DNA of 64,000 nucleotides from CAZPMT01 sp964587655. Lineage in GTDB: Bacteria; Hydrogenedentota; Hydrogenedentia; Hydrogenedentales; SLHB01. The stretch spans positions 1 to 64,000 of the forward strand of contig CAZPMT010000003.1 in the NCBI GenBank assembly GCA_964587655.1, read 5' to 3'. This document shows positions 1 through 7,033 of the stretch, in pieces (within the stretch, counting starts at the first letter, position 1; each line of letters starts with the position of its first letter). The notes beneath the pieces were generated by a model, which saw only the letters and a program-made list of their open reading frames with translations, did not search any database and was not told where the DNA came from. Made by a program: the position numbers and the translations under genes.

Positions 1-165
1 CGAGGGTGAAGGCGAGGGCGAAGGCGAGGGCGAAGGTGAGGGCGAAGGCGAGGGCGAAGGTGAGGGCGAAGGCGAAGGCGAGGGCGAAGGTGAGGGCGAA
101 GGCGAAGGCGAGGGTGAAGGCGAGGGCGAGGGTGAAGGCGAGGGCGAGGGTGAGGGCGAAGGCGA
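1..165 (+). repeat. Low-complexity GARGGY hexamer repeat encoding (Glu-Gly)n
   Basis: Tandem GAG/GAA-GGC/GGT codon pairs run from the window edge to about 165 and encode a Glu-Gly tract. Third-base variation keeps the protein constant while the DNA varies, as expected for selection on the peptide or slippage followed by drift. Confidence 0.9.
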
Positions 166-634
166 GATAGCTATCCTCACCGTTGGTCTAGCGGAAGGGA
201 ACGTCGGCGACACCGTCGAGGCGCCGGTGAGCTTGCGCAACGGACCGAACAAGGCTTCGGTTGTCGTCTTCCGGGTAGACTATGACATGACGAAACTGGG
301 ATTTGTCCATGTGGCTGTGGGCGCCGCGGCTGAAGCCGCCGGAAAGAAGGCGCAGGCGCACGTTGTTGGCGATGGGTCCGTGAGCTTGATCGTTTGGGGA
401 CTGAACACGAATCCCATCGACAGCGGCGAGATTGTTCGGGTGAGTTTCGAGATCCTCTCGGGAACCGCGAATGAAATCCTTCCGTTGACAGCGAGCAATG
501 CAAGTCTCTCCGACACGACCGGCCAAGCAATTCAAGTCGAGCTTGCCGACGGGCAGATTCGGATCAACGGCGGCGCCCGTATTATGGACCGACATACGGG
601 CGCCCGTATTATGGACCGACATACGGGCGGGTAA
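2..634 (+). CDS. Glu-Gly repeat / cohesin-like surface protein (5' end outside window)
   Basis: The reading frame is open from the window edge. It begins with about 54 residues of alternating Glu-Gly (positions 2-165), then a domain of about 135 residues with VGDTVEAPVSL, a VVFRVDYD strand and a SGEIVRVSFEI strand. This pattern fits the type I cohesin-like fold found in anchored surface proteins; assignment is by pattern only. The Glu-Gly tract probably acts as a flexible spacer. The last 20 residues are odd: two tandem copies of a palindromic element (PE-B) are translated as GARIMDRHT repeated, ending at TAA 632-634, so the natural C-terminus has been extended or replaced. N-terminal domains, including any signal peptide, lie outside the window. 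Confidence 0.72.
   Translation, partial: EGEGEGEGEGEGEGEGEGEGEGEGEGEGEGEGEGEGEGEGEGEGEGEGEGEGEGEIAILTVGLAEGNVGDTVEAPVSLRNGPNKASVVVFRVDYDMTKLGFVHVAVGAAAEAAGKKAQAHVVGDGSVSLIVWGLNTNPIDSGEIVRVSFEILSGTANEILPLTASNASLSDTTGQAIQVELADGQIRINGGARIMDRHTGARIMDRHTGG
574..629. repeat. PE-B palindromic element, two tandem copies
   Basis: Two 29-bp palindromes (574-602 and 601-629) overlap by two bases, giving a 27-bp (9-codon) period. The arms are CGCCCGTAT and ATACGGGCG around the loop TATGGACCGAC. They are translated in frame as GARIMDRHT at the very end of the cohesin-like protein. Confidence 0.85.
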
Positions 635-645
635 CGGCGAAAAGG

Positions 646-692
646 GAGGCTGAAGGGTGTAGGAAAACAGATCGCCTACAGCCTACAGCCTC
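646..692. repeat. PE-C inverted repeat (GGCTGTAGG-type)
   Basis: The arms are GAGGCTGAAGGGTGTAGG and CCTACAGCCTACAGCCTC around a short AAAACAG-containing loop. It starts 12 bases after the stop of the cohesin-like gene and could also act as its RNA hairpin. The rest of 635-1144 holds the sigma-54-type promoter and a PE-A copy, with no gene that I can support. Confidence 0.7.
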
Positions 693-854
693 TTTGCTTG
701 TACCGAAGAATATGTGTACGGCCTGACAACATAATACCTGTGTGAGGAATGCCCACTGTAGTCATCGCTTGCCTTTATCTGCGTATATTGCCAAAGAGTG
801 TCTGCTAAACAGGCGTAAAAGCAATAATTCTGTTGGGTTGGCGCGCGGCGATTA

Positions 855-871
855 TTGGCACAGCAAATGCA
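855..871 (+). promoter_or_regulatory. Sigma-54 (-24/-12) promoter upstream of the PEP-CTERM gene
   Basis: The sequence TTGGCACAGCAAATGCA matches the consensus TGGCACR-N4-TTGCW with one mismatch. The invariant GG (857-858) and GC (869-870) have the required 12-base register. Transcription would start near 882, leaving a leader of about 260 nt before the GTG at 1145. NtrC-type activators are encoded at 7030 and 16508; PEP-CTERM genes in other bacteria are known to be controlled by the PrsK/PrsR sigma-54 system. Confidence 0.72.
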
Positions 872-930
872 ACGTAGAGAGTCGATGTTTATCCTGCGGC
901 GATTCAGAAGTTGTCTGAAACGTTGAATGA

Positions 931-959
931 CACAGTTTGTCGTGGTTAGACAAACCGTG
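931..959. repeat. PE-A palindromic element (leader of PEP-CTERM gene)
   Basis: Left arm CACAGTTTGTC, right arm GACAAACCGTG with one mismatch to the family arm, and the last base of the centre (GTGGTTA) diverged. It lies in the untranslated leader between the sigma-54-type promoter and the gene, so it would form a hairpin in the mRNA. Confidence 0.85.
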
Positions 960-1144
960 AGGGCAATGAGTCATTGCGGGAGTATGGGAGGGCTATAAAG
1001 CCCATCGAGGTAGTAAAAGGGTAGGTGACCTGTCTTGCTTGAGGGTCCAAGGCGGCCCGCAAGCGGAAGGGTAAGGCAAAGTGCAAGTTGAAGAGTTCGT
1101 CAACAGCGGTCCAAATGGGACCACAAAAAGAGGAGTGAACTAAA

Positions 1145-1999
1145 GTGAAGAACACGTTATTGGTTGCCGTGGGGATAATGGCCAGCTTATCCCTAGTCGC
1201 GGGTGGTGCTTTCGCGGGCACCGTGAACATTACGATTGCCGATGAGAGCTATTCACACCCTTCAGGCTGGTACGGAGGGCCTTATCAGGAAGACCAGGAG
1301 GTCGAACCTCGCAACTTAACGGGTCAGGAATGGGATCTGGAGGGAGTGTTCTTTGACGAGATCAACAGCGATCTGTCCATGGTGGGTGGGTACGACTTCG
1401 TGAATGGCGTTTCGGGTCGTCGTGCGTCGCCTGGTGACCTGTTTATCGATGTCACCGGAGACGCACACTACGGTTCCGGATTACTTCCGGGTAACGGAGG
1501 AGGACCTCTGCCCAGCTACGGGCCGTATGACTACACGTCTTACACGTTCGGATACGACTTGGTAGTCCAATTCGATTTCATCACCACGCCATCGACACCG
1601 ACATACACGGTGTATGATATTACAGGCATGGGCACTACACTCGGGATCCAGACCGTCGGCGAGCAGCAAAACGACAACTCGAATCCGTGGCGGTATGTCG
1701 ATGGTGGCACCTTCGTCGCCACGGGATCCCTTGTGTACGTGACCGGTCTGACGGACAGCGCTGTGGGTTTCTTAGGCGATGTGGGTGGAGTCGGGTCGCA
1801 CAATGTCGTGACGCTGGATGACATCTGGCCGTGGATGCAGACGTATTGGGATCCGACCATCGGATTCACGACGCACTATACGCAGGAATGCGGCAACGAC
1901 AACCTGATGGGACATTTCCCTGTTCCCGAACCGGCTACGCTAAGTCTCTTGGGCCTTGGCCTGCTCGGTGCGGTGATGCGCAAGAAGTTCTGGGCCTAG
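1145..1999 (+). CDS. PEP-CTERM sorting-signal protein
   Basis: The 284-residue exported protein starts at GTG 1145, preceded by the ribosome site AGGAG. Residues 1-25 are a signal peptide ending AGGAFA. The C-terminus has the tripartite PEP-CTERM signal: VPEPATLSLL, a hydrophobic stretch, then the basic end RKKFWA. This signal is recognised by exosortase EpsH/XrtA-type proteases, which couple surface display with exopolysaccharide. The body is Gly/Tyr/Asp-rich with no recognised enzyme domain. It stands alone behind a sigma-54-type promoter and ends at a hairpin terminator. The adjacent sugar transferase and NtrC-type regulator fit the usual EPS/PEP-CTERM context. No exosortase is in the window. 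Confidence 0.93.
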   Translation: MKNTLLVAVGIMASLSLVAGGAFAGTVNITIADESYSHPSGWYGGPYQEDQEVEPRNLTGQEWDLEGVFFDEINSDLSMVGGYDFVNGVSGRRASPGDLFIDVTGDAHYGSGLLPGNGGGPLPSYGPYDYTSYTFGYDLVVQFDFITTPSTPTYTVYDITGMGTTLGIQTVGEQQNDNSNPWRYVDGGTFVATGSLVYVTGLTDSAVGFLGDVGGVGSHNVVTLDDIWPWMQTYWDPTIGFTTHYTQECGNDNLMGHFPVPEPATLSLLGLGLLGAVMRKKFWA

Positions 2000-2056
2000 C
2001 CTGTTTACTGGATCGCGACTAGTAAACGGCGCATAACGTTTCGATAACTACGAGAG

Positions 2057-2102
2057 CGGCCGGCGGAAGACACACCAGGCTTCCGGCGGCCGTTTTCTGT
2101 TT
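2057..2102 (+). terminator. Rho-independent terminator after the PEP-CTERM gene
   Basis: A GC-rich 13-bp stem (2057-2069 with 2080-2092, about one mismatch) and a ten-base loop are followed by TTTTCTGTTT, 57 bases after the stop codon. Confidence 0.8.
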
Positions 2103-2180
2103 GCTCTTGCCCGCCGCCGCGCACGAAGTCCGCTCGTGCAACCCGTATTCTAGACCACAGGTGCTTCCCGAAATGGTGGA

Positions 2181-2210
2181 CACAGTTTGTCAAGCCCCCG
2201 ACAAACTGTG
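2181..2210. repeat. PE-A palindromic element (intergenic)
   Basis: Perfect arms CACAGTTTGTC and GACAAACTGTG around an 8-base centre AAGCCCCC, one longer than usual. It lies in the 3' intergenic region shared by the convergent PEP-CTERM and sugar transferase genes. Confidence 0.92.
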
Positions 2211-2211
2211 G

Positions 2212-2336
2212 CGTGGACTTTGTGGACGACATGGACGCCGAAAAGAATCACATATAAGGGTTGTGTCCACTTCGTCCACAGCGTCCACTTTAGTCCACTT
2301 TGTCCACTACTTGGACAAACCCAACTGTTTCCAATT
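2212..2336. repeat. GTCCAC / GTGGAC inverted repeat cluster
   Basis: GTGGACTTTGTGGACG on the left is answered by five or more GTCCAC units between 2267 and 2318 (as in GTCCACTTTGTCCACTA), ending in TTGGAC, so the 120 bases can fold back on themselves. No coding content is supported. It is a separate short-repeat type from PE-A, which it abuts. Confidence 0.6.
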
Positions 2337-2395
2337 GCCGAATCTAGGTGAAAGCCAAAGGCTGAAAACCGGCCGCCGTTCTCAGGTTCACGACT

Positions 2396-5116
2396 CTAGG
2401 CGGCGCCGCGTCCCGTCAGCACGGCTCGGAAGGTTTTGAGAAGTATGATGAAATCGTGCGAGAGCGACCAAGTGTCGATATAGGATAGATCCATTTCGAC
2501 CCATTGTGTGAAGTTGACGTCGCTTCGTCCGCTGACTTGCCAGAGGCCGGTCATGCCGGGCTTGACGCTCAATCGCCGCCGTTGGGGCCATGTGTACTGC
2601 TCGACCTCCGAGGGGATCGGCGGGCGGGGCCCAACCAGGCTCATATGGCCCACCCAGACGTTGAACAGTTGCGGAAACTCGTCGAGACTGAATTTCCGGA
2701 TGAAGGCTCCAATCTTGGTGACGCGGGGATCTTGGCGGATCTTGAAGACGGGGCCATCGGCCTCGTTCATTGCCTCGAGGCCTTTCCTCATTGCCTCGGC
2801 ATTGGCGATCATAGACCTGAACTTGATCATCCAGAAGCGGCGCTGATTCTGCCCTACCCTTTCCTGCGTGAAGAACGCCGGACCCTTCGACTCGAGTTTG
2901 ATGAGAATTGCGATAGTGAGAAAGACCGGCGAGAGGGCCGCGATTAGAACGGTGGAACCGGCAAAGTCGAGGAGGCGTTTGATCGCCAACCGGAAATGGG
3001 CCTCGCAGATCGGCGACAGCGAGATCAAGGGGATGTCCTCGATCAGCATGATCCGGCTTGTCGCGATCCGCACGGGGAACAAGTCGGCGACGAGATGGAC
3101 CGGTACGCCTGCCGCCTCGCATTTGTGTGCGACGTCTTGTATCGTCTCGTACTGGGATCTAAGGGGCAGACTTACATAGACCTCGTCGACATGTCCCGAG
3201 TCGAGCAAGCCAGTCAATGCACCAGTGCTTCCCAGGTACGGAACGCCGAGGGGTTTGAGGGCCTCCGCGCGTTCCGGCATATCGTCGATGACGCCCTCAA
3301 TGCGGTATCCGAGACCGTGGCGCGCCTGCAGTGCATCTACGAGGCGGACCGTTCGCTGGTTGGCGCCGACAACGATGGCGTGCCGAACGCCGTATCCCGC
3401 GCGGTGAAGCTGCGCGAACAGAGTCCGCATCGCAAAGCGGAAGGAAAGGAGAAGAAGAAGCGTGGCGAAACAGAAGGCCACGAGGAAATCGCGTGGCAGG
3501 CCCTCGGGAGTAAGAAGGACCATGATGAAAACGCATATAACTAAGGCATCGCCCACGGCCTTTGTGACCGCGACCAGATAATCAGCCAAACTCTCCGAGG
3601 GCCGCGAGGTCCAGAGTCGCCTATCGATTGCGGCGCCGAACCAAACGAGAACGAATATCAAGAGGTAGAGGAGGTAGTTCGTGAGGCTATAGGGCACCAC
3701 CGAGGCAGACGGCGCCGTCATCCACACGGCGGCACAATAGGCCGACGCGATGCATAAGGCGTCCAGCAACGCCGGCACGGCAAGGGCCAGCAGAGGCTGC
3801 AGGCCGTAAGCTGAAGGCTGTAGGTTGGAGGCGTTCTGTTTTCCTACAGCCTTCGGCCTACAGCCTACGGCCTCACACAGTTTGTCGCCGTTTGACAAAC
3901 TGTGGGGCGTCGCGCTCTGGTCGTCTTGGGCAGGTACAATGGGACGCGGCCCCGCGAGGCTCATGTGGCCCAGCACCACGTTAAGCGTCTCAGGCAGCTC
4001 GTCCAGACCGTACCTGCGGAGGAATCGGCCGAGGCGCGTAAAACACAGTTTGTCGCCGTTTGACAAACTGTACGGTGAGCCGTCGGAGGAGGGTGCGGAG
4101 GCCGTGACGCGAAACGAAAACATCCTGAAGGGCCGCAGACCATGACCCAACCGGTCCTGCCGAACCAAGACGGATCCCTTTGAATCGAGTTTCACGAGAA
4201 TGGCAATTGAAAGCAAGAGGGGCGACAACACCACGAGCAGGGCGAGGGATGCAATGAGATCCATGCCGCGCTTCAAGGCGAATCGCGTCAAGACGCCCGC
4301 CTCGGCGGTCAAGCTCAGCATCGGGAGACTGCCCATCCGCGTGACGTCGCTGGAGGCCATTCGCAACGGAAACAAGTCCGCCAGAAGGCGAACAGGCACG
4401 CCGACGCCTTCGCACAGGTAGGCGATGTTCTGCACGGTCTCGTAGAAGGACCTAACGGGCAGGGTAATGTAGACGCCATCCACGACGTGTTCGACGAGTA
4501 TCTTCTCGATTTGCTGGATTCCCCCGAGCCAGTGAACGCCGTACCGCTCCAATAGGTCGCGTCTCGCGGGATCGTCCTCGAGAAACCCGGTAATGTGATA
4601 GCCGTAATGCTCGTTGGCCAGCAGCACTTCAACCAAGTAGGCCGTCCGGGCATTCGCGCCGATGATGAGGATCCGCCGGAAACTGTGTCCTCGGCGACGA
4701 AGGTTCCAGATGCTCGGACGGACGACAAGCGTAGCCATGAGCGAAAGCACGAGCGCGCTCAAGCCGAATGCGATCACGAAAAGGCGGTCGATCCCCGCGG
4801 GCGCCAGAACGGCCAGGATGAAAGCGGTCATCAAGAACGTGGCGAAAAAGGCCTTGACGGTCGTGAAAAGCACCGAGACGAACGCTTCGCTTCGCCGAGA
4901 AACGAACAGACCCTGGTCAACAGCAACGGTGCACCATAGAACCACGAAAACCAGTAAATAGAGACCACGGCTTGCGGCGTAGGCCGACAGCACTGTGTCC
5001 CTCGGCGCCGTAAGAACAACGGCGCAGAAGTAGGCAAGGCAAATCCACGCAATGTCAACCAGAACCCGCGCTATCGCCGTGAACGCGCCTGTCTTCCTTA
5101 CGGGCGACATCTTCAA
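2396..5116 (-). CDS. Tandem-duplicated undecaprenyl-phosphate sugar phosphotransferase (fused paralogues)
   Basis: At 906 residues this is twice the family length (about 460). Each half has membrane helices, a nucleotide-binding-like middle domain (RILIIGANARTAY; HAIVVGANQRTVR) and a bacterial sugar transferase domain that loads a hexose-1-phosphate on undecaprenyl phosphate for exopolysaccharide synthesis. The C-terminal half (about 443-906) is complete (KFRSM, FSLDEFPQLFNV, GHMSLVGPRP, PGMTGLWQVSGRS). The N-terminal half stops after GHMSLAGPRP and lacks the C-terminal third. PE-A copies lie at residues 349-358 and 405-414, and PE-C fills 415-442, exactly at the junction; this looks like two neighbouring genes fused through repeats. 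Start is TTG 5116, six bases after GGGAG, or ATG 5110. Confidence 0.9.
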   Translation of the reverse strand: MKMSPVRKTGAFTAIARVLVDIAWICLAYFCAVVLTAPRDTVLSAYAASRGLYLLVFVVLWCTVAVDQGLFVSRRSEAFVSVLFTTVKAFFATFLMTAFILAVLAPAGIDRLFVIAFGLSALVLSLMATLVVRPSIWNLRRRGHSFRRILIIGANARTAYLVEVLLANEHYGYHITGFLEDDPARRDLLERYGVHWLGGIQQIEKILVEHVVDGVYITLPVRSFYETVQNIAYLCEGVGVPVRLLADLFPLRMASSDVTRMGSLPMLSLTAEAGVLTRFALKRGMDLIASLALLVVLSPLLLSIAILVKLDSKGSVLVRQDRLGHGLRPFRMFSFRVTASAPSSDGSPYSLSNGDKLCFTRLGRFLRRYGLDELPETLNVVLGHMSLAGPRPIVPAQDDQSATPHSLSNGDKLCEAVGCRPKAVGKQNASNLQPSAYGLQPLLALAVPALLDALCIASAYCAAVWMTAPSASVVPYSLTNYLLYLLIFVLVWFGAAIDRRLWTSRPSESLADYLVAVTKAVGDALVICVFIMVLLTPEGLPRDFLVAFCFATLLLLLSFRFAMRTLFAQLHRAGYGVRHAIVVGANQRTVRLVDALQARHGLGYRIEGVIDDMPERAEALKPLGVPYLGSTGALTGLLDSGHVDEVYVSLPLRSQYETIQDVAHKCEAAGVPVHLVADLFPVRIATSRIMLIEDIPLISLSPICEAHFRLAIKRLLDFAGSTVLIAALSPVFLTIAILIKLESKGPAFFTQERVGQNQRRFWMIKFRSMIANAEAMRKGLEAMNEADGPVFKIRQDPRVTKIGAFIRKFSLDEFPQLFNVWVGHMSLVGPRPPIPSEVEQYTWPQRRRLSVKPGMTGLWQVSGRSDVNFTQWVEMDLSYIDTWSLSHDFIILLKTFRAVLTGRGAA
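3793..3874. repeat. PE-C inverted repeat at the fusion junction
   Basis: Two 32-base arms, from GAGGCTGCAGGCC on the left to GGCCTACAGCCTACGGCCTC on the right, are near-perfect inverted copies around an 18-base loop. It is translated on the minus strand as a linker rich in QPSAYGLQP and abuts a PE-A copy. Confidence 0.85.
3876..3904. repeat. PE-A in the sugar transferase gene (junction copy)
   Basis: Perfect 11-bp arms, centre GCCGTTT. It is read on the minus strand as HSLSNGDKL at residues 405-414 of the fused sugar transferase. Confidence 0.95.
4044..4072. repeat. PE-A in the sugar transferase gene (N-terminal half)
   Basis: Arms CACAGTTTGTC and GACAAACTGTA, centre GCCGTTT. It is read as YSLSNGDKL at residues 349-358, replacing the stretch between MFSFRV and LGRFLRRYG that the second half fills with a normal FRSM-containing loop. 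Confidence 0.95.
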
Positions 5117-5136
5117 GAGGCACTCCCTTGCTGCGT

Positions 5137-5166
5137 AATGTACTACATGAAAGGCCCAACCGTCAA
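5137..5166 (-). promoter_or_regulatory. Candidate sigma-70 promoter of the sugar transferase gene
   Basis: On the minus strand TTGACG (5166-5161), an 18-base spacer and TACATT (5142-5137) lie about 20 bases ahead of the start codon. It is divergent from the promoter at 5217. Confidence 0.45.
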
Positions 5167-5216
5167 GAATTACTCACCGCTGACCAGGAATTGCTATGGC
5201 GGCAAACGGAAAACTC

Positions 5217-5245
5217 TTGATTATCTCGCAGAATTATTGTATAAT
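5217..5245 (+). promoter_or_regulatory. Sigma-70 promoter of the two-gene regulator operon
   Basis: TTGATT (5217-5222), a 17-base spacer and a perfect TATAAT (5240-5245). The transcript would begin near 5252, which supports the ATG at 5336 rather than an upstream in-frame start. Confidence 0.8.
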
Positions 5246-5335
5246 GAACACTTAGGAAGACTGGTTTTGGCTTCGAGAAAGGCGGCTGTCGGGCACGGGT
5301 GTGGCCACGGTTTGTCGCCGGAGCGCGGAGAACCG

Positions 5336-7033
5336 ATGACCAAAGTCATGGGGGCGGTGACATCGAGGGTTCTTGTGGTTGAGGACGACCCGATCGTCAA
5401 CGGGCTCGTCGTCGAACTGCTGCAAATGGACGGGTATCTGTGCACGACCGCGACCTCGTGCGCCGAGGCTCGCGAACTGGTGAAACAGGCGTCGTTTGCC
5501 TGCGCCCTGATCGACCTGGGGCTTCCCGATGGAAACGGTCTTAAACTCCTCCCGGACCTGAAGCAGGCCCTTCCGTGGCTCGTACCGATTATCCTGACGG
5601 GTGATTTCCGCGCGGACACGATCGTCGACACGATGCGCGCCGGCGCATTCGACTACCTCACCAAGCCCTTCAATGGCGCCTCGCTCGGGGCGGCCGTCTC
5701 GCGCGCGGTGGAGCACCACGATGCGATCCGAGAGCGTGACCGGCTGTTTGAACTCCTGTCCGCCGAGCGGGAACAACTGAAAGTGCGGGTCGAAGAGGCC
5801 ACGGCCGGCCTGCGTCAGTATGCCGTGCAGATCGAGACGATGAACGCGCGATTACAGTCCTTGCTCCGTCTCACACAGATGCCCGCCGATTTCTACACGG
5901 ACGAGGCCTTGTTCCGGGGCATCTTCGAAGAGTTGGACAAGCATCTCCCGATACATTGCCTGGCTCTCTGCGGCCATACCGCTCAAGACTTCCTCGCGGC
6001 GGTCCGTGGTGAGGACGGGGAAATCCAAGTCATTCTCTCGGACGCCGTCTCTCCGGGCTCTTTTCTGGAAACAGGGGCGGACACGAAAGAGTCCGACCTT
6101 GTGTCGCTTCTTGTGGAACGCCACACCGGTCTTGATACGAGCAGGGTGGCGGATTTCTCATACCCGCAGAGTTTCTGGGGGCGCAGGTTGTGCACGGTAG
6201 CCTTTTTCCTCTCGCCGGAATTCGAAGTTGATGCGGTATGCGACGAGTTCCTGGGGATGTGCGCTCACTTCCTTGCGGTCGAGTGGCAAGAAGCCCAGAT
6301 GCTGCTTCATGCGGTCAAAGATGCCAGCATGGGAGACATCGCATTCGAACTTTACAAGGGTTTTGTCCAGGGACTGACGGCCATTCGGACGGCGGCGGAC
6401 GTCGCCGAGGAGACTCGGGCCCCGCAAGAGGCCTCCGAAGCCCTGAAGATCATCTGCGACAACGTCGAGAGTCTTCAGCGTCAGATCCAGGAGTTCCGCC
6501 AATTGTCATCGCAACGGAAGGACTCCGTTGAAACCGTCTACCTGGACCAGTATATCGACCAAGCCATCAAGATGCTGTCCATGGCCGTCCAGAGTCGCGG
6601 TATCGAAATTCGGAAGGACTACCAGGCGAAATGCGAGTGCGTGTTACTGAACGGATCGAGCCTGGCGCGAACGTTCTTGGATCTCATCTCGAGCGCCGTG
6701 CGCACCGTCGATGCTTCCGGCCAGATCACCTTGCGGCTCACCGACCCGGACCCGGACACCATTCTGTTTCAGATTTGCTGCGACGGCATGAGCGCCGGTT
6801 GGTTTGGCGAAGAAGGGACCGACGGAAAGGTCTCGCCGCAACAGGACATGAGAGTGCACCCGAAATTCCTCCTTGCCCAACGCACGGTGCGGAGCTGCGG
6901 CGGCCGGTTGACCGTGGAGCAACATGACGACGACCGCAAGGGGGCCATGCCTGCACGCCCCAGGTTCGCGTTCCGGATCCAGTTGCCGCGGAATGCGCTG
7001 ACCCCGAACCCGGGCGGGGAGGCGAAGGAATGA
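5336..7033 (+). CDS. Response-regulator receiver fused to a degenerate histidine-kinase-like domain
   Basis: Chosen start ATG 5336 has GGAG five bases upstream and follows a strong promoter; about 565 residues. Residues 8-130 form a canonical receiver: VVEDDP, phospho-acceptor in LIDLGLPDGNG, LTGD and the conserved Lys in TKPF. A coiled coil (LLSAEREQLKVRVEE) and an unassigned middle region follow. The C-terminal 200 residues resemble DHp-ATPase architecture, but no phospho-accepting His-Glu box, canonical N-box or glycine lid is visible, so it is probably a pseudokinase or phosphatase/scaffold. It overlaps the next gene by 4 bases and presumably controls that NtrC-type regulator. Analogy with PrsK of EPS/PEP-CTERM loci is inference. 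Confidence 0.82.
   Translation: MTKVMGAVTSRVLVVEDDPIVNGLVVELLQMDGYLCTTATSCAEARELVKQASFACALIDLGLPDGNGLKLLPDLKQALPWLVPIILTGDFRADTIVDTMRAGAFDYLTKPFNGASLGAAVSRAVEHHDAIRERDRLFELLSAEREQLKVRVEEATAGLRQYAVQIETMNARLQSLLRLTQMPADFYTDEALFRGIFEELDKHLPIHCLALCGHTAQDFLAAVRGEDGEIQVILSDAVSPGSFLETGADTKESDLVSLLVERHTGLDTSRVADFSYPQSFWGRRLCTVAFFLSPEFEVDAVCDEFLGMCAHFLAVEWQEAQMLLHAVKDASMGDIAFELYKGFVQGLTAIRTAADVAEETRAPQEASEALKIICDNVESLQRQIQEFRQLSSQRKDSVETVYLDQYIDQAIKMLSMAVQSRGIEIRKDYQAKCECVLLNGSSLARTFLDLISSAVRTVDASGQITLRLTDPDPDTILFQICCDGMSAGWFGEEGTDGKVSPQQDMRVHPKFLLAQRTVRSCGGRLTVEQHDDDRKGAMPARPRFAFRIQLPRNALTPNPGGEAKE

Noticed and set aside
5304..5320. Possible degenerate PE-A half (CCACGGTTTGTCGCCG)
   Set aside because: Only one arm is recognisable and no inverted partner follows, so it may be chance; not counted among the 19 loci.
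5138..5335. N-terminal extension of the receiver/pseudokinase protein
   Set aside because: It would begin upstream of the strong promoter at 5217-5245 and has no ribosome site; ATG 5336 is better supported.
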